This document shows positions 32,791 to 39,760 of a stretch of 64,000 nt of DNA, in pieces. Each line of letters starts with the position of its first letter. The first letter of the stretch is position 1. Below the pieces are notes generated by a model, which worked only from the letters and a program-made list of their open reading frames with translations, was not told the origin of the DNA and searched no databases. The translations under genes and the position numbers were made by a program. Source of the DNA: Thermoanaerobacterales bacterium (GTDB lineage Bacteria; Bacillota; Desulfotomaculia; Desulfotomaculales; JASEER01). The stretch lies in contig JASEER010000003.1 in assembly GCA_030019475.1 (NCBI GenBank), forward strand, positions 1-64,000, read 5' to 3'.

Positions 32791-33801
32791 TTGTTAGTTT
32801 ACTTTCAGGCCCTGGCCGATCATCGCCGGCGCATTATGCACCTGCCCGGCGTCCTCGGGGTCGGCATCGGCTACAAGGTAACCGGGGGGAACCGGACGGA
32901 CCGCCTCGCCCTGGCCGTCTTCGTCGCCCAAAAGCGCCCTCTCAGCGAGTTGCGGCCCGCCGAGCGTATCCCGCCGGCCGTCGGAGGCGTGCCCACCGAC
33001 GTCGTGGCCGTGGGAGAGTTCACCGCCTTCTCCCGGCGCACGGCGCGCTGGCGCCCGGCGATGCCCGGGGTGAGTATCGGCCACTACCGTTCCACCGCGG
33101 GGACCTTCGGCGCCGTCGTTTACGACGCCGCCACCCGTGAGCCTCTCATCCTTTCCAACAACCACATCCTGGCCAACGCCACCGACGGAAAGGACGGACG
33201 GGCACAGGCCGGCGACTCCGTCCTGCAGCCCGGGCCGTATGACGGGGGGCGCGATGGCCCGGACACCATCGGCCGGCTCGCGCGGTTCGTCCCCATATCC
33301 TTCCGTACCGCCGCGCCCACCTGCCCCATTGCCCGCCGCTTCGAGCGCGGCCTGAACAACCTGCTCGCCGCCTTTCGCCCCCAGTACAGCGTCCGCCTCG
33401 TCCGGCGCAGCGGCGGTCTGAACCTGGTCGACGCCGCCGTCGCCGCCCCGGTGAAACCGTCCGCGGTCCGGCCCGAGATCCTCGAACTCGGCCCGGTACG
33501 CGGGACAAAAGAAAAGGTCGAGCTGGGGGACACGGTGAAAATCAGCGGGCGCACCAGCGGGGTCTCGACGGGCACCGTAACCTACATCAACGCCACCGTC
33601 ACCGTCGCCTACACCGGAAACCGGACCGCCGTCTTCGAGGACCAGGTCCTGGCCGGCGACTTGAGTGATCAAGGCGACAGCGGATCGCTTGTCGTCGACA
33701 CGTCCAACCGTGCCGTCGGCCTGCTCTTCGCCGGCTCGGCAACGGCCACCGTCTTCAACCCCATCGCCCACGTCACCCGTTTGCTCGGGGTGGACTTTTA
33801 G
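32791..33801 (+). CDS. Chymotrypsin-fold serine protease homologue (trypsin-like/Nal1-like)
   Basis: The product has about 336 residues without a signal peptide. A catalytic triad is visible: His near residue 125 (LSNNHILAN), Asp near 214 (NLVDAAVA) and Ser near 297 (QGDSGSLVV). AGGAAGGTGA is a near-perfect Shine-Dalgarno five bases before the TTG at 32791; a GTG at 32782 lies inside it, so I favour the TTG. The N-terminal block GVLGVGIGYKVTGG is common in this bacterial family. It is probably a cytoplasmic protease; the substrate is unknown. It is transcribed away from hpt, and its stop codon overlaps the end of the convergent regulator gene by 4 bp. Confidence 0.8.
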   Translation: MLVYFQALADHRRRIMHLPGVLGVGIGYKVTGGNRTDRLALAVFVAQKRPLSELRPAERIPPAVGGVPTDVVAVGEFTAFSRRTARWRPAMPGVSIGHYRSTAGTFGAVVYDAATREPLILSNNHILANATDGKDGRAQAGDSVLQPGPYDGGRDGPDTIGRLARFVPISFRTAAPTCPIARRFERGLNNLLAAFRPQYSVRLVRRSGGLNLVDAAVAAPVKPSAVRPEILELGPVRGTKEKVELGDTVKISGRTSGVSTGTVTYINATVTVAYTGNRTAVFEDQVLAGDLSDQGDSGSLVVDTSNRAVGLLFAGSATATVFNPIAHVTRLLGVDF

Positions 33802-34580
33802 GGGGTGAAGCGGTAGCCCACCCCGCGCACGGTTTTAATAAACACCGGGCGGGCCGGGTCGGGCTCGATCTTCCGGCGCAGGTGGTGGATATGCGCCGCA
33901 ACCGTCTGGTCTCCGTAAGAATAGCCCCAAACGGCCTGCAGCAGTTCCCGCCGGGAAAAGACCCTGCCCGGATGGGAAGCGAGAAACCAGAGGAGGCGCG
34001 ACTCCATAGGCGAGAGCTTGACCGGCCTGCCGTACACCTTTACCAGCCCGCTTGCACGGTCCAATATCAGCCCGGCGCGGTTGAGGGTGTCGCCGGGCCC
34101 GTGAGCGCCTGGAAGACCGTCCGTCCCTTTGTCCGTCGCCGGGGGGACGCCGGCCGGGCGGAAGCAGAAAACGGACAAAGGCAGGCCGGCGATGGCCTGG
34201 ATGACTTTCTCCCTTACCGGCCAGCTCAGGCCGTACGGCCCCCGTTCCCCCGGCGGGTATTCCACCTCAACCAGGGCGGCGCCCGTTCGCCCCTCGGCCA
34301 GGGCCCCGCGGGCGATCGCCTCCGCGTTGCGCCTTACCAGATACGGCTCACCGGCATACCAGACACGGTATTCCTCGAGCACAAGGAAAAACAGCCGGCG
34401 GTTGACGATCTCCCCGAACTCTCCCGCCAGCGCGCGGCTTAACGGCTCCGGTATGCAACAGATAACCTTCCGGTCGGCCAGGCACACATGCTTGATCAGC
34501 CCGGCCAGTTGACGGTGAAGATGGACCGGATCCCCGTAGACAAGGACCATGTAGGTGTTCGGGAGTTTAAAGAAGACCAT
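33798..34580 (-). CDS. Orphan winged-helix regulator with MEDS-like N-terminal domain (copy 1)
   Basis: The product has 260 residues. The C-terminal about 95 residues form an OmpR/PhoB-type winged helix (KLSPMESRLLWFLASHPGRV, then TVAAHIHHLRRKIEPDP and TVRGVGYRF). There is no receiver domain. The N-terminal about 125 residues (LVYGDPVHLHRQLAGLIKHV) resemble the MEDS/DcmR sensory fold, a tentative call. About 110 bp upstream is the paralogous regulator at 34689-35438. Targets are unknown; the adjacent protease gene or the riboswitch operon are candidates by position only. Confidence 0.75.
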   Translation of the reverse strand: MVFFKLPNTYMVLVYGDPVHLHRQLAGLIKHVCLADRKVICCIPEPLSRALAGEFGEIVNRRLFFLVLEEYRVWYAGEPYLVRRNAEAIARGALAEGRTGAALVEVEYPPGERGPYGLSWPVREKVIQAIAGLPLSVFCFRPAGVPPATDKGTDGLPGAHGPGDTLNRAGLILDRASGLVKVYGRPVKLSPMESRLLWFLASHPGRVFSRRELLQAVWGYSYGDQTVAAHIHHLRRKIEPDPARPVFIKTVRGVGYRFTP

Positions 34581-34688
34581 GGCGGTCCCCCTCCGTTGAA
34601 CCGCGCCAGCGAGGCCGAGAAAAAACAGCCTCCGGACATTTCACGCCCGCCCGGCATTTTCCACGGAGGGGCCTATTCGCCCGGGACC

Positions 34689-35438
34689 CTACGGCAGGGC
34701 AAACCGGTAGCCGACCCCGCGCACCGTTTTGACCAGGGCGGGATGGGCAGGGTCGGGCTCGATCTTCTTCCGCAGGTTATAGATGTGTGCAGCTAGAGTC
34801 CTCCGCCCGGCGCCACCCCGGGTCCCAATCTGCAATTCCCCGTAGCGTACCACACGCCCGGGAATCCGGGCCAACAGCAGGAGCAGGTCAAATTCCGCCG
34901 GGGAAAGGTCGACCGGACGCCCCAGCACCTCGACCTCCCAGGAGTCCCGGTCCATATATAGGACCGGCCGCAAATCGAGGCGCTTCTGGACCGCTAAAGA
35001 GAGTGACAGTTTCGAAGCGCCCAGGACCCCCAAGAAAGAAAAGAAGCTGAGCCGTCCACCGAGCGCCAGGCCACCGGTCTCGATAGTCGCAAGCCGGTCC
35101 TGCATCCCGGTGTAGTCGGCGTCTATGATTACCGTCAGTCCCTGCCACCCTTCCCGCAAGGCATCCGAGACCGCCTGCTCCAGCGCCCGCCGCGTTGCCC
35201 CGGATTCACAACCCCACCAGCGGCGAAAATCCTCGGGGGCCATTAGAACGGGTCGCCCGCCGCACAGGCGAAGGCACTGGTCAAACACCAGGCCCGCCAC
35301 CGAGTGGGGAACGCTGCAGATTATCCTGTGGTTGCCGACTACCGAATGGGCCACAACCGCGCGGACCTGGCGCCGAAGGTCACCGTAATCGTTAAAGTAG
35401 CTGTAGGCCCAAACACCTGCGGCCCCGGTCAGATCCAT
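34689..35438 (-). CDS. Orphan winged-helix regulator with MEDS-like N-terminal domain (copy 2)
   Basis: The product has 249 residues and the same layout as the next gene: an N-terminal domain (AYSYFNDYGDLRRQVRAVVA; RIICSVPHSVAG) and a C-terminal winged helix (LSPAEFDLLLLLARIPGRVV; LAAHIYNLRRK-type recognition helix; KTVRGVGYRFALP). The two C-terminal ends are nearly identical (KIEPDPA and KTVRGVGYRF), so they are paralogues. No phospho-acceptor domain is present. It is divergent from the c-di-GMP riboswitch operon across a 400-bp intergenic region. Confidence 0.75.
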   Translation of the reverse strand: MDLTGAAGVWAYSYFNDYGDLRRQVRAVVAHSVVGNHRIICSVPHSVAGLVFDQCLRLCGGRPVLMAPEDFRRWWGCESGATRRALEQAVSDALREGWQGLTVIIDADYTGMQDRLATIETGGLALGGRLSFFSFLGVLGASKLSLSLAVQKRLDLRPVLYMDRDSWEVEVLGRPVDLSPAEFDLLLLLARIPGRVVRYGELQIGTRGGAGRRTLAAHIYNLRKKIEPDPAHPALVKTVRGVGYRFALP

Positions 35439-35530
35439 CGCTCTCCCGAATCTTTCCCCTGCGCACCCTTACTCATCTACTAAAGTCTACCTGCACCGAT
35501 AGTTCCATGCCACGGGTTATTCCCGTTTTA

Positions 35531-35558
35531 TTGACGTTCTTCCCAAAATTTATAGAAT
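35531..35558 (+). promoter_or_regulatory. Sigma-A promoter candidate for the riboswitch operon
   Basis: TTGACG (35531-35536) and TAGAAT (35553-35558) are 16 bp apart on the plus strand, about 95 bp before the aptamer. This lies in the 400-bp interval 35439-35838, which otherwise holds a 0A-box match, the riboswitch and its terminator, and no gene. Confidence 0.5.
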
Positions 35559-35569
35559 AGTTCATTAAT

Positions 35570-35576
35570 TTCGACA
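35570..35576 (-). promoter_or_regulatory. Perfect 0A box near the predicted transcription start
   Basis: TTCGACA on the plus strand is the exact reverse complement of the Spo0A box TGTCGAA. It lies 12 bp after the -10 box of the candidate promoter at 35531-35558, where Spo0A~P would block or modulate initiation. A 7-mer match can occur by chance several times in 64 kb. Confidence 0.4.
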
Positions 35577-35654
35577 TAATTCCCGTTGTTATAACCTGAG
35601 CACTATGGTTAGATTGGCACAGATTTTCCATTTGTCCCCTATCCTTTTCGCAGT

Positions 35655-35751
35655 TCCGATCAAGGGCAAAGCCACTTAAAGGTGGCGGCGCAAAGCTAAA
35701 GGGGCTAAGGCGGAATACCGCTATGCCAGCCAGTTGCCGGGTTGCGTGCCG
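35655..35751 (+). promoter_or_regulatory. Cyclic-di-GMP-I (GEMM) riboswitch aptamer
   Basis: The sequence carries the GEMM-I core: AAGGGCAAAGCC, a stem GCCAC/GTGGC, the conserved CGGCGCAAAGC, GGGGCTAAGGCGG with a GCGG-AATA-CCGC stem, and TATGCCAGCCAGTTGCCGG. The final CGTGCCG (35745-35751) can pair with CGGCACG (35789-35795), which overlaps the right arm of the following terminator, so an antiterminator/terminator switch is possible. It lies about 90 nt before the HD-domain gene, with no other gene in between. Recognition is from memory of the motif; no covariance model was run. Confidence 0.85.
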
Positions 35752-35775
35752 TCCATGTGCATCTTTTGAGCACCG

Positions 35776-35804
35776 GACCCGTCCTGACCGGCACGGGTCT
35801 TTTT
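35776..35804 (+). terminator. Intrinsic terminator, expression platform of the c-di-GMP riboswitch
   Basis: GACCCGT and ACGGGTC form a 7-bp stem followed by TTTTT, 25 nt after the aptamer and 35 nt before the start of the HD-domain gene. The upstream segment CGTGCCG competes for the right arm. If ligand binding sequesters that segment the switch would be OFF with c-di-GMP; the direction is not certain from sequence. Confidence 0.8.
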
Positions 35805-35838
35805 ATCTTAAATTCTGCGCCGTTAAGAGGAGGTCCCC

Positions 35839-36519
35839 ATGCTCTCGTCCGCCATGCAGCCCAACCTTGCACTGGCCCGCCTGTTTTTCCCCGACCGTAC
35901 CCTGGAAGAACGCCTGCGGTCCATCCCGGAATACACGGACGAATACCAGCCCCATACCGGTGAAATCGTCATTACCGGCGTCATCGCCGACGGCTGTTAC
36001 CAGCACGTCGTCAACTGCCTGCACCTTCTGGCCGATCTCGATCAGCAGGGCATCCCGGCGCTGGTCGGGGTTAAGCGGAAATCCCTTGTCGAAACATTGG
36101 TCTTTCACGATATGGGGAAGATCCAACCGCGGCTGGCGGTCGAAGACCGTGTGCGCCCCGCCGACGTCTTCGAGGACGGCCGGCGGCATGCCGCCCGCAG
36201 CGCAGCCTTCGCCGCTCGTGACTACCGCATCAGCGATACCGTCGCCACTCTGATCCGTTACCACCACCATGAGGAAGAGGAGCTTCCCGCCACCTTCCCG
36301 GCTCAACTCAAACCCGCTTACCGCCTCGTCCGGCTGGTGGACGGGCTTTCAGCCGCCATTACCCGGCGCGGCGCCTGTGTTCGCCTGGAGGTGCGGGGGT
36401 ATGAAATCATCGTCTGCGAGAAGAACGGGCACCCGGGTTACGACGGCTGCCGCGTGGTCGATCTTCTGTCGGGCATCGTCCGGGCCGCCGAGGGTAAACG
36501 CGGAAAGGAAGGGAGGTGA
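35839..36519 (+). CDS. HD-domain phosphohydrolase-like protein under c-di-GMP riboswitch control
   Basis: The product has 226 residues from the ATG at 35839 with AGAGGAGG upstream. HD-domain metal ligands are visible: His in YQHVVNCLHLL, the HD pair in LVFHDMGKIQPRL and further histidines in RRHAARSAAFAARDY and YHHHEEEELP. It lacks the HD-GYP signature, so it is not clearly a c-di-GMP phosphodiesterase; substrate unknown. Its stop overlaps the cheW start (GTGA). Riboswitch control and co-transcription with cheW and a chemoreceptor suggest a signalling role. Confidence 0.8.
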   Translation: MLSSAMQPNLALARLFFPDRTLEERLRSIPEYTDEYQPHTGEIVITGVIADGCYQHVVNCLHLLADLDQQGIPALVGVKRKSLVETLVFHDMGKIQPRLAVEDRVRPADVFEDGRRHAARSAAFAARDYRISDTVATLIRYHHHEEEELPATFPAQLKPAYRLVRLVDGLSAAITRRGACVRLEVRGYEIIVCEKNGHPGYDGCRVVDLLSGIVRAAEGKRGKEGR

Positions 36520-36935
36520 TTCAACTGTCCGAGGCGCAACTGGTTATCTTTGAAGTGGGCGATAACTGCTACGCGCTGGACATCGCCGATGTCCATGAGA
36601 TCCTGAGGGTTACCGAAATAACGCCTCTCCCCCAAATGCCCCCGTACATGGAGGGGGTCATCAACCTTCGGGGCAAGGTGCTGCCCGTCCTGAATCTGCG
36701 CCGCCGCCTTGGTTTGGACAGGATCCCCGTGGACCAGCATACCCGGATCATCCTGGTCAAGTCCATGGACAAGCTCTTCGGCCTGATCGTCGACCGTGTC
36801 CTGGAAGTCAACACCTACACCGAACAGGAAATGGAGGGGCCGGAGGCGGCGGGGCTGAACGGCAACATACTGCGGGGCATCGTCAAGAAGCCCGGGGCGA
36901 TATGGCTCGTCATCGACCTCGAGCATGTGGCGTAA
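36516..36935 (+). CDS. cheW: Chemotaxis coupling protein CheW
   Basis: CheW links chemoreceptors to the kinase CheA. The product has 139 residues, a single CheW domain: VIFEVGDNCYALDIADVHEI, PPYMEGVINLRGKVLPVLNL and ILVKSMDKLFGLIVDRVLEV. The GTG at 36516 lies in GGGAGGTGATT and overlaps the preceding stop. It is followed by a chemoreceptor gene after 36 bp. cheA is not in the window; its partners must be elsewhere. Confidence 0.94.
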   Translation: MIQLSEAQLVIFEVGDNCYALDIADVHEILRVTEITPLPQMPPYMEGVINLRGKVLPVLNLRRRLGLDRIPVDQHTRIILVKSMDKLFGLIVDRVLEVNTYTEQEMEGPEAAGLNGNILRGIVKKPGAIWLVIDLEHVA

Positions 36936-36971
36936 GGGTTTGGTTTCAAATGAAGATGAGGAGGAGACGGG

Positions 36972-38531
36972 ATGAAGCTATCCGTAGGCATGAAAATCGG
37001 TGGGGGATTCTTTGTTGTACTGCTGCTCCTGTGCGTCGTGGCCGTCCAGTCCGCCCTGGTCATGAACCAAACGATTTCAGATTCCGGAGAGGTGGAGCAG
37101 AGGGTGGTGCGGCTGAGCCTCGACTACCAGATTGCCGATGCTTTCAAGGAAGCATCAAGAGATTTACGTGCTTACCTGCTATGGGGTGACCAGAAATACG
37201 CTGAAGAGTTTGAAGAGGACATCAAGAACACCCAGACGTTACTGGAAAAGCGCCTTAACAACTGTTCCACCCAGGCCAGGCCCAAGCTGGAGGAAGTGCT
37301 CAGCAAGGTTACCGAATACGACCGTCATATTGACAGTGAGGTGTTGCCCCTTGCCGTGGAAGGGAAATATGCGGAAGCCAGTGCCGCCGCTCAAAGCGTA
37401 AACGCGTACGGCACCGAAGTGAATCAGCTCTTGACCGAACTGGTGGCGGAGAATGAGACGAAGACCGGGAAGGTGGTAGACAATATGCGGAACGCCGCCG
37501 CGATGAGCCGCTCCACCATCATCCTGGTCAGTAGCGTCGCCCTGCTGATCGGCCTGTTCCTGGCGCTTTTCATCACCCGGATGATCACCCGGCCGATCCT
37601 GGCCACCGTCCGCGAGGCGGGCCGTATCGCCGACGGCGACCTCACGGGCGAGGAACTGGTGGTGCGCACCCGGGACGAGATCGCCCGCCTGGCCGAGGCC
37701 TTTAACCATATGCGTGCCAACCTGCGGGAGATCGTCGGTAACATGACCCGGACCTCCCGGCAGGTGGCCGAGTCGGCCTCCCAGCTCGCCTCCCAGGCCG
37801 AGCAGACCGCCGCCGGAGCGAACGAAACAGCCTCCACCATGAGCGAGATGGCCTCCACTGTGGAGCAGGTGACCCAAAACGCCCAGACGGTGTCGGAGGC
37901 GTCCGAACAGGCTGCGGGCAAGGCCGCGGAAGGCGCAAAGGGCGTCGAACAGGTCATCGGGCAGATGAAGACCATTGAAAAGGCCACGAACGAAACGGCC
38001 GAGGTCATCAACACCCTGCACCAAACGTCCGGCCAGATCACCCAGATCGTGGACCTGATCACCCACATCGCCGACCAGACCAACCTCCTGGCCTTAAACG
38101 CCGCGATCGAGGCCGCCCGCGCCGGGGAGCAGGGCCGGGGCTTCGCCGTCGTCGCCGAGGAGGTGCGTAAGCTGGCCGAGCAGTCGGCCAACGCCGCCAA
38201 GGAGATCTACGGGCTGATCACCACCGTCCAGAGCGAATCCAAGAAGGCCGTGGAGGTTATGGCCGCCGGAGCGGCGGAGGTCACCGCCGGGAGCAAGGTG
38301 ATCAACGAGGTCGGGGCCAATATCAAGGCCATCACCGCCGCCATCGAAGACCTTGCCCGCCAGGTCCAGGAGGTGGCCGCCGCCGCCGAGGAGATGTCGG
38401 CCGGCGTCCAGAACGTCGCCGGGACGACCGAGGAGCAGACGGCGGCGATGGAGGAGGTCTCGGCCGCCACCGAAGAGCTGACCGCCCTGGCGGGCGAGCT
38501 GGATAAGCTCGCGGCCCGGTTCCGGGTTTAG
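36972..38531 (+). CDS. Methyl-accepting chemotaxis protein
   Basis: The product has 519 residues: membrane segment 1 (about 10-30), an extracytoplasmic four-helix-bundle type sensor (about 31-185), membrane segment 2 (about 182-204), HAMP (about 205-260) and a long signalling coiled coil with the highly conserved hairpin tip around [20 protein letters not shown] and [20 protein letters not shown]. No C-terminal CheR-docking pentapeptide is evident. The ligand is unknown. It is the third gene of the riboswitch operon, which makes receptor level depend on c-di-GMP. Confidence 0.94.
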   Translation: MKLSVGMKIGGGFFVVLLLLCVVAVQSALVMNQTISDSGEVEQRVVRLSLDYQIADAFKEASRDLRAYLLWGDQKYAEEFEEDIKNTQTLLEKRLNNCSTQARPKLEEVLSKVTEYDRHIDSEVLPLAVEGKYAEASAAAQSVNAYGTEVNQLLTELVAENETKTGKVVDNMRNAAAMSRSTIILVSSVALLIGLFLALFITRMITRPILATVREAGRIADGDLTGEELVVRTRDEIARLAEAFNHMRANLREIVGNMTRTSRQVAESASQLASQAEQTAAGANETASTMSEMASTVEQVTQNAQTVSEASEQAAGKAAEGAKGVEQVIGQMKTIEKATNETAEVINTLHQTSGQITQIVDLITHIADQTNLLALNAAIEAARAGEQGRGFAVVAEEVRKLAEQSANAAKEIYGLITTVQSESKKAVEVMAAGAAEVTAGSKVINEVGANIKAITAAIEDLARQVQEVAAAAEEMSAGVQNVAGTTEEQTAAMEEVSAATEELTALAGELDKLAARFRV

Positions 38532-38546
38532 CGTCTGCACATACGT

Positions 38547-38568
38547 GGGGGTGGCTTCCGCCACCCCC
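38547..38568 (+). terminator. Hairpin between convergent genes after the mcp gene
   Basis: A 9-bp stem GGGGGTGGC/GCCACCCCC with loop TTCC lies 16 bp after the chemoreceptor stop and 5 bp before the convergent gene's stop. The downstream plus-strand sequence TCATTTATC is only moderately T-rich. It may act in both directions. Confidence 0.6.
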
Positions 38569-38572
38569 TCAT

Positions 38573-39253
38573 TTATCTCGGCGCTTCGATCCTGATGTCC
38601 TTATCGAAGTCCCAGAACGCGATGTCGATGACCAGCTTCTGCTTTTCGTTCTCGCGGCTGGTCGCCTCCATGTGGACCTTCGTGATGAGCTTCTTTTTCG
38701 GGTCGACCGCGATGCGGTAACGGTGGTCGGTGAACAGCGTTTCGAGATAGGGATTCTGCACCACCGGACGGATCTCCAGGATGACGTTCTTCTTCTCTTT
38801 CCCCTTGTAATTCATCTCGGGGACATCCTTGAAATTCAGGACGGCCAGCGGGGTGATCTCGTTCACGAAGAGCTCGGTCTGGGCGAGGCGGTTGCCTTTA
38901 AAGTTGATCCATCCTCCGGTGACCTGGTCCTTCAGGTAGCTCTCATCCCCGACCTGCACCAGTTCGAAGGCGCTGTTCAATAAGGTCCCCTTGACGTGCA
39001 CGCGGTCGCCCGCCTGCTCACCGGTGACCCGGCTCATATAGTTGGCGCCGTCCTCGCCGGCGAGCCGGGAATCGATACGGTAGCGGTAGCTCTTGCTGGC
39101 CTTCGTCTTCTCGATGGCCTGGCCGAGCAGGTTCTCCCGCTCCAGGCTGACGTTCTGCGCATGGCTTTTCAGCCCGAGATACGCGAGAAACAGCAGGGCC
39201 AGGACGGCCACGGCAATGGTCATGGGCTTCCGGGGCAAGATATACGAACGCAT
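38573..39253 (-). CDS. Exported or membrane-anchored protein, LolA-like fold possible
   Basis: The product has 226 residues: one N-terminal membrane segment (MTIAVAVLALLFLAYLGL, about 11-28) without a lipobox cysteine, then about 190 extracytoplasmic residues with alternating beta-type strands (SYRYRIDSRLAGEDGANYMS, TGEQAGDRVHVKGTLLNSAF, YRIAVDPKKKLITKVHM). This pattern resembles LolA/LppX-like lipid-binding folds seen in clostridial lipoproteins, but I cannot assign a family. It is a single gene, convergent with the chemoreceptor and divergent from the MazG-like gene. Confidence 0.7.
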   Translation of the reverse strand: MRSYILPRKPMTIAVAVLALLFLAYLGLKSHAQNVSLERENLLGQAIEKTKASKSYRYRIDSRLAGEDGANYMSRVTGEQAGDRVHVKGTLLNSAFELVQVGDESYLKDQVTGGWINFKGNRLAQTELFVNEITPLAVLNFKDVPEMNYKGKEKKNVILEIRPVVQNPYLETLFTDHRYRIAVDPKKKLITKVHMEATSRENEKQKLVIDIAFWDFDKDIRIEAPR

Positions 39254-39309
39254 CCCATTGCCTCCTCCGGGCAGACTTGCTCAATCTTACGCACCGGTCC
39301 CGGCCGATA

Positions 39310-39318
39310 TGCTAAAAT
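39310..39318 (+). promoter_or_regulatory. Extended -10 promoter of the MazG-like gene
   Basis: TGCTAAAAT (TG at 39310-39311, TAAAAT at 39313-39318) is an extended -10 box without a clear -35. Transcription would begin about 39325, which makes the ATG at 39317 unusable and supports the GTG start at 39356. Confidence 0.4.
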
Positions 39319-39355
39319 GGAGGAGGTTTGGATACGAAAGGAGCGGCTTTCAAAG

Positions 39356-39673
39356 GTGGAAATCAGTGAGATGCAGGCGGTGGTGGACCGCTACATCGAC
39401 CAGTATGAAGAGGGCTATTTCCACCCCCTGACGATGCTCGCCCGCCTGGCTGAAGAGGTCGGGGAACTCGCCCGCGAAGTCAACCACCGCTTCGGGCAAA
39501 AACCGAAGAAGCCGGGCGAGCCTCCCGGAGACCTGGCCCTGGAGCTGGCCGACATCCTGTTCATCATCGCCTGTTTCGCCAACGCCCAGGGGATCAACCT
39601 GGAAGAAGCCTTCAAGCGCACCATGGACAAGTACCGCACGCGTGACCACGACCGCTGGACGCCCAGGTTTTAA
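39356..39673 (+). CDS. MazG-like nucleotide pyrophosphohydrolase (YpjD type)
   Basis: All-alpha NTP pyrophosphohydrolases of this type hydrolyse (d)NTPs to monophosphates. From the GTG at 39356 the product has 105 residues (118 if the ATG at 39317 were used). It shows MQAVVDRYIDQYEEGYFHPL, the metal-binding EExxE helix in ARLAEEVGELAREVNH, and ELADILFIIACFANAQGINL with the second ExxD motif. The shape matches Bacillus YpjD. The stop codon lies inside a REP-like palindrome. Confidence 0.85.
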   Translation: MEISEMQAVVDRYIDQYEEGYFHPLTMLARLAEEVGELAREVNHRFGQKPKKPGEPPGDLALELADILFIIACFANAQGINLEEAFKRTMDKYRTRDHDRWTPRF

Positions 39674-39735
39674 GTTAGGGGTCAGACCCCTAACTTAAAA
39701 AACTTAAAAGTGGGGTCTGACCCCCAACTTAAAAC
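39668..39735. repeat. REP-like palindromes (two adjacent copies) at the mazG-like stop codon
   Basis: TTTTAAGTTAGGGGTC and GACCCCTAACTTAAAA (16-base perfect arms around a single A, 39668-39700) are followed by an imperfect copy built on AAAGTGGGGTC-T-GACCCCC (39707-39735). The stop TAA of the upstream gene lies in the left arm. The GGGGTCAGACCCC core recurs at 41036-41068, 52117-52157 and, degenerate, at 47291-47320. Confidence 0.8.
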
Positions 39736-39760
39736 CAGGCATTGGAGGAGGAGCAACACC

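Noticed and set aside
35481-35502. Sigma-28 (SigD) promoter upstream of the riboswitch operon (TAAA ... ACCGATAG)
   Set aside because: The two half-sites are about 10 bp apart instead of about 15, so the match is not functional by the usual rule.
35620-35640. A second sigma-54-like site (TGGCACAGATTTTCC)
   Set aside because: The essential GC at -12 is CC here, unlike the perfect site at 17171-17186.
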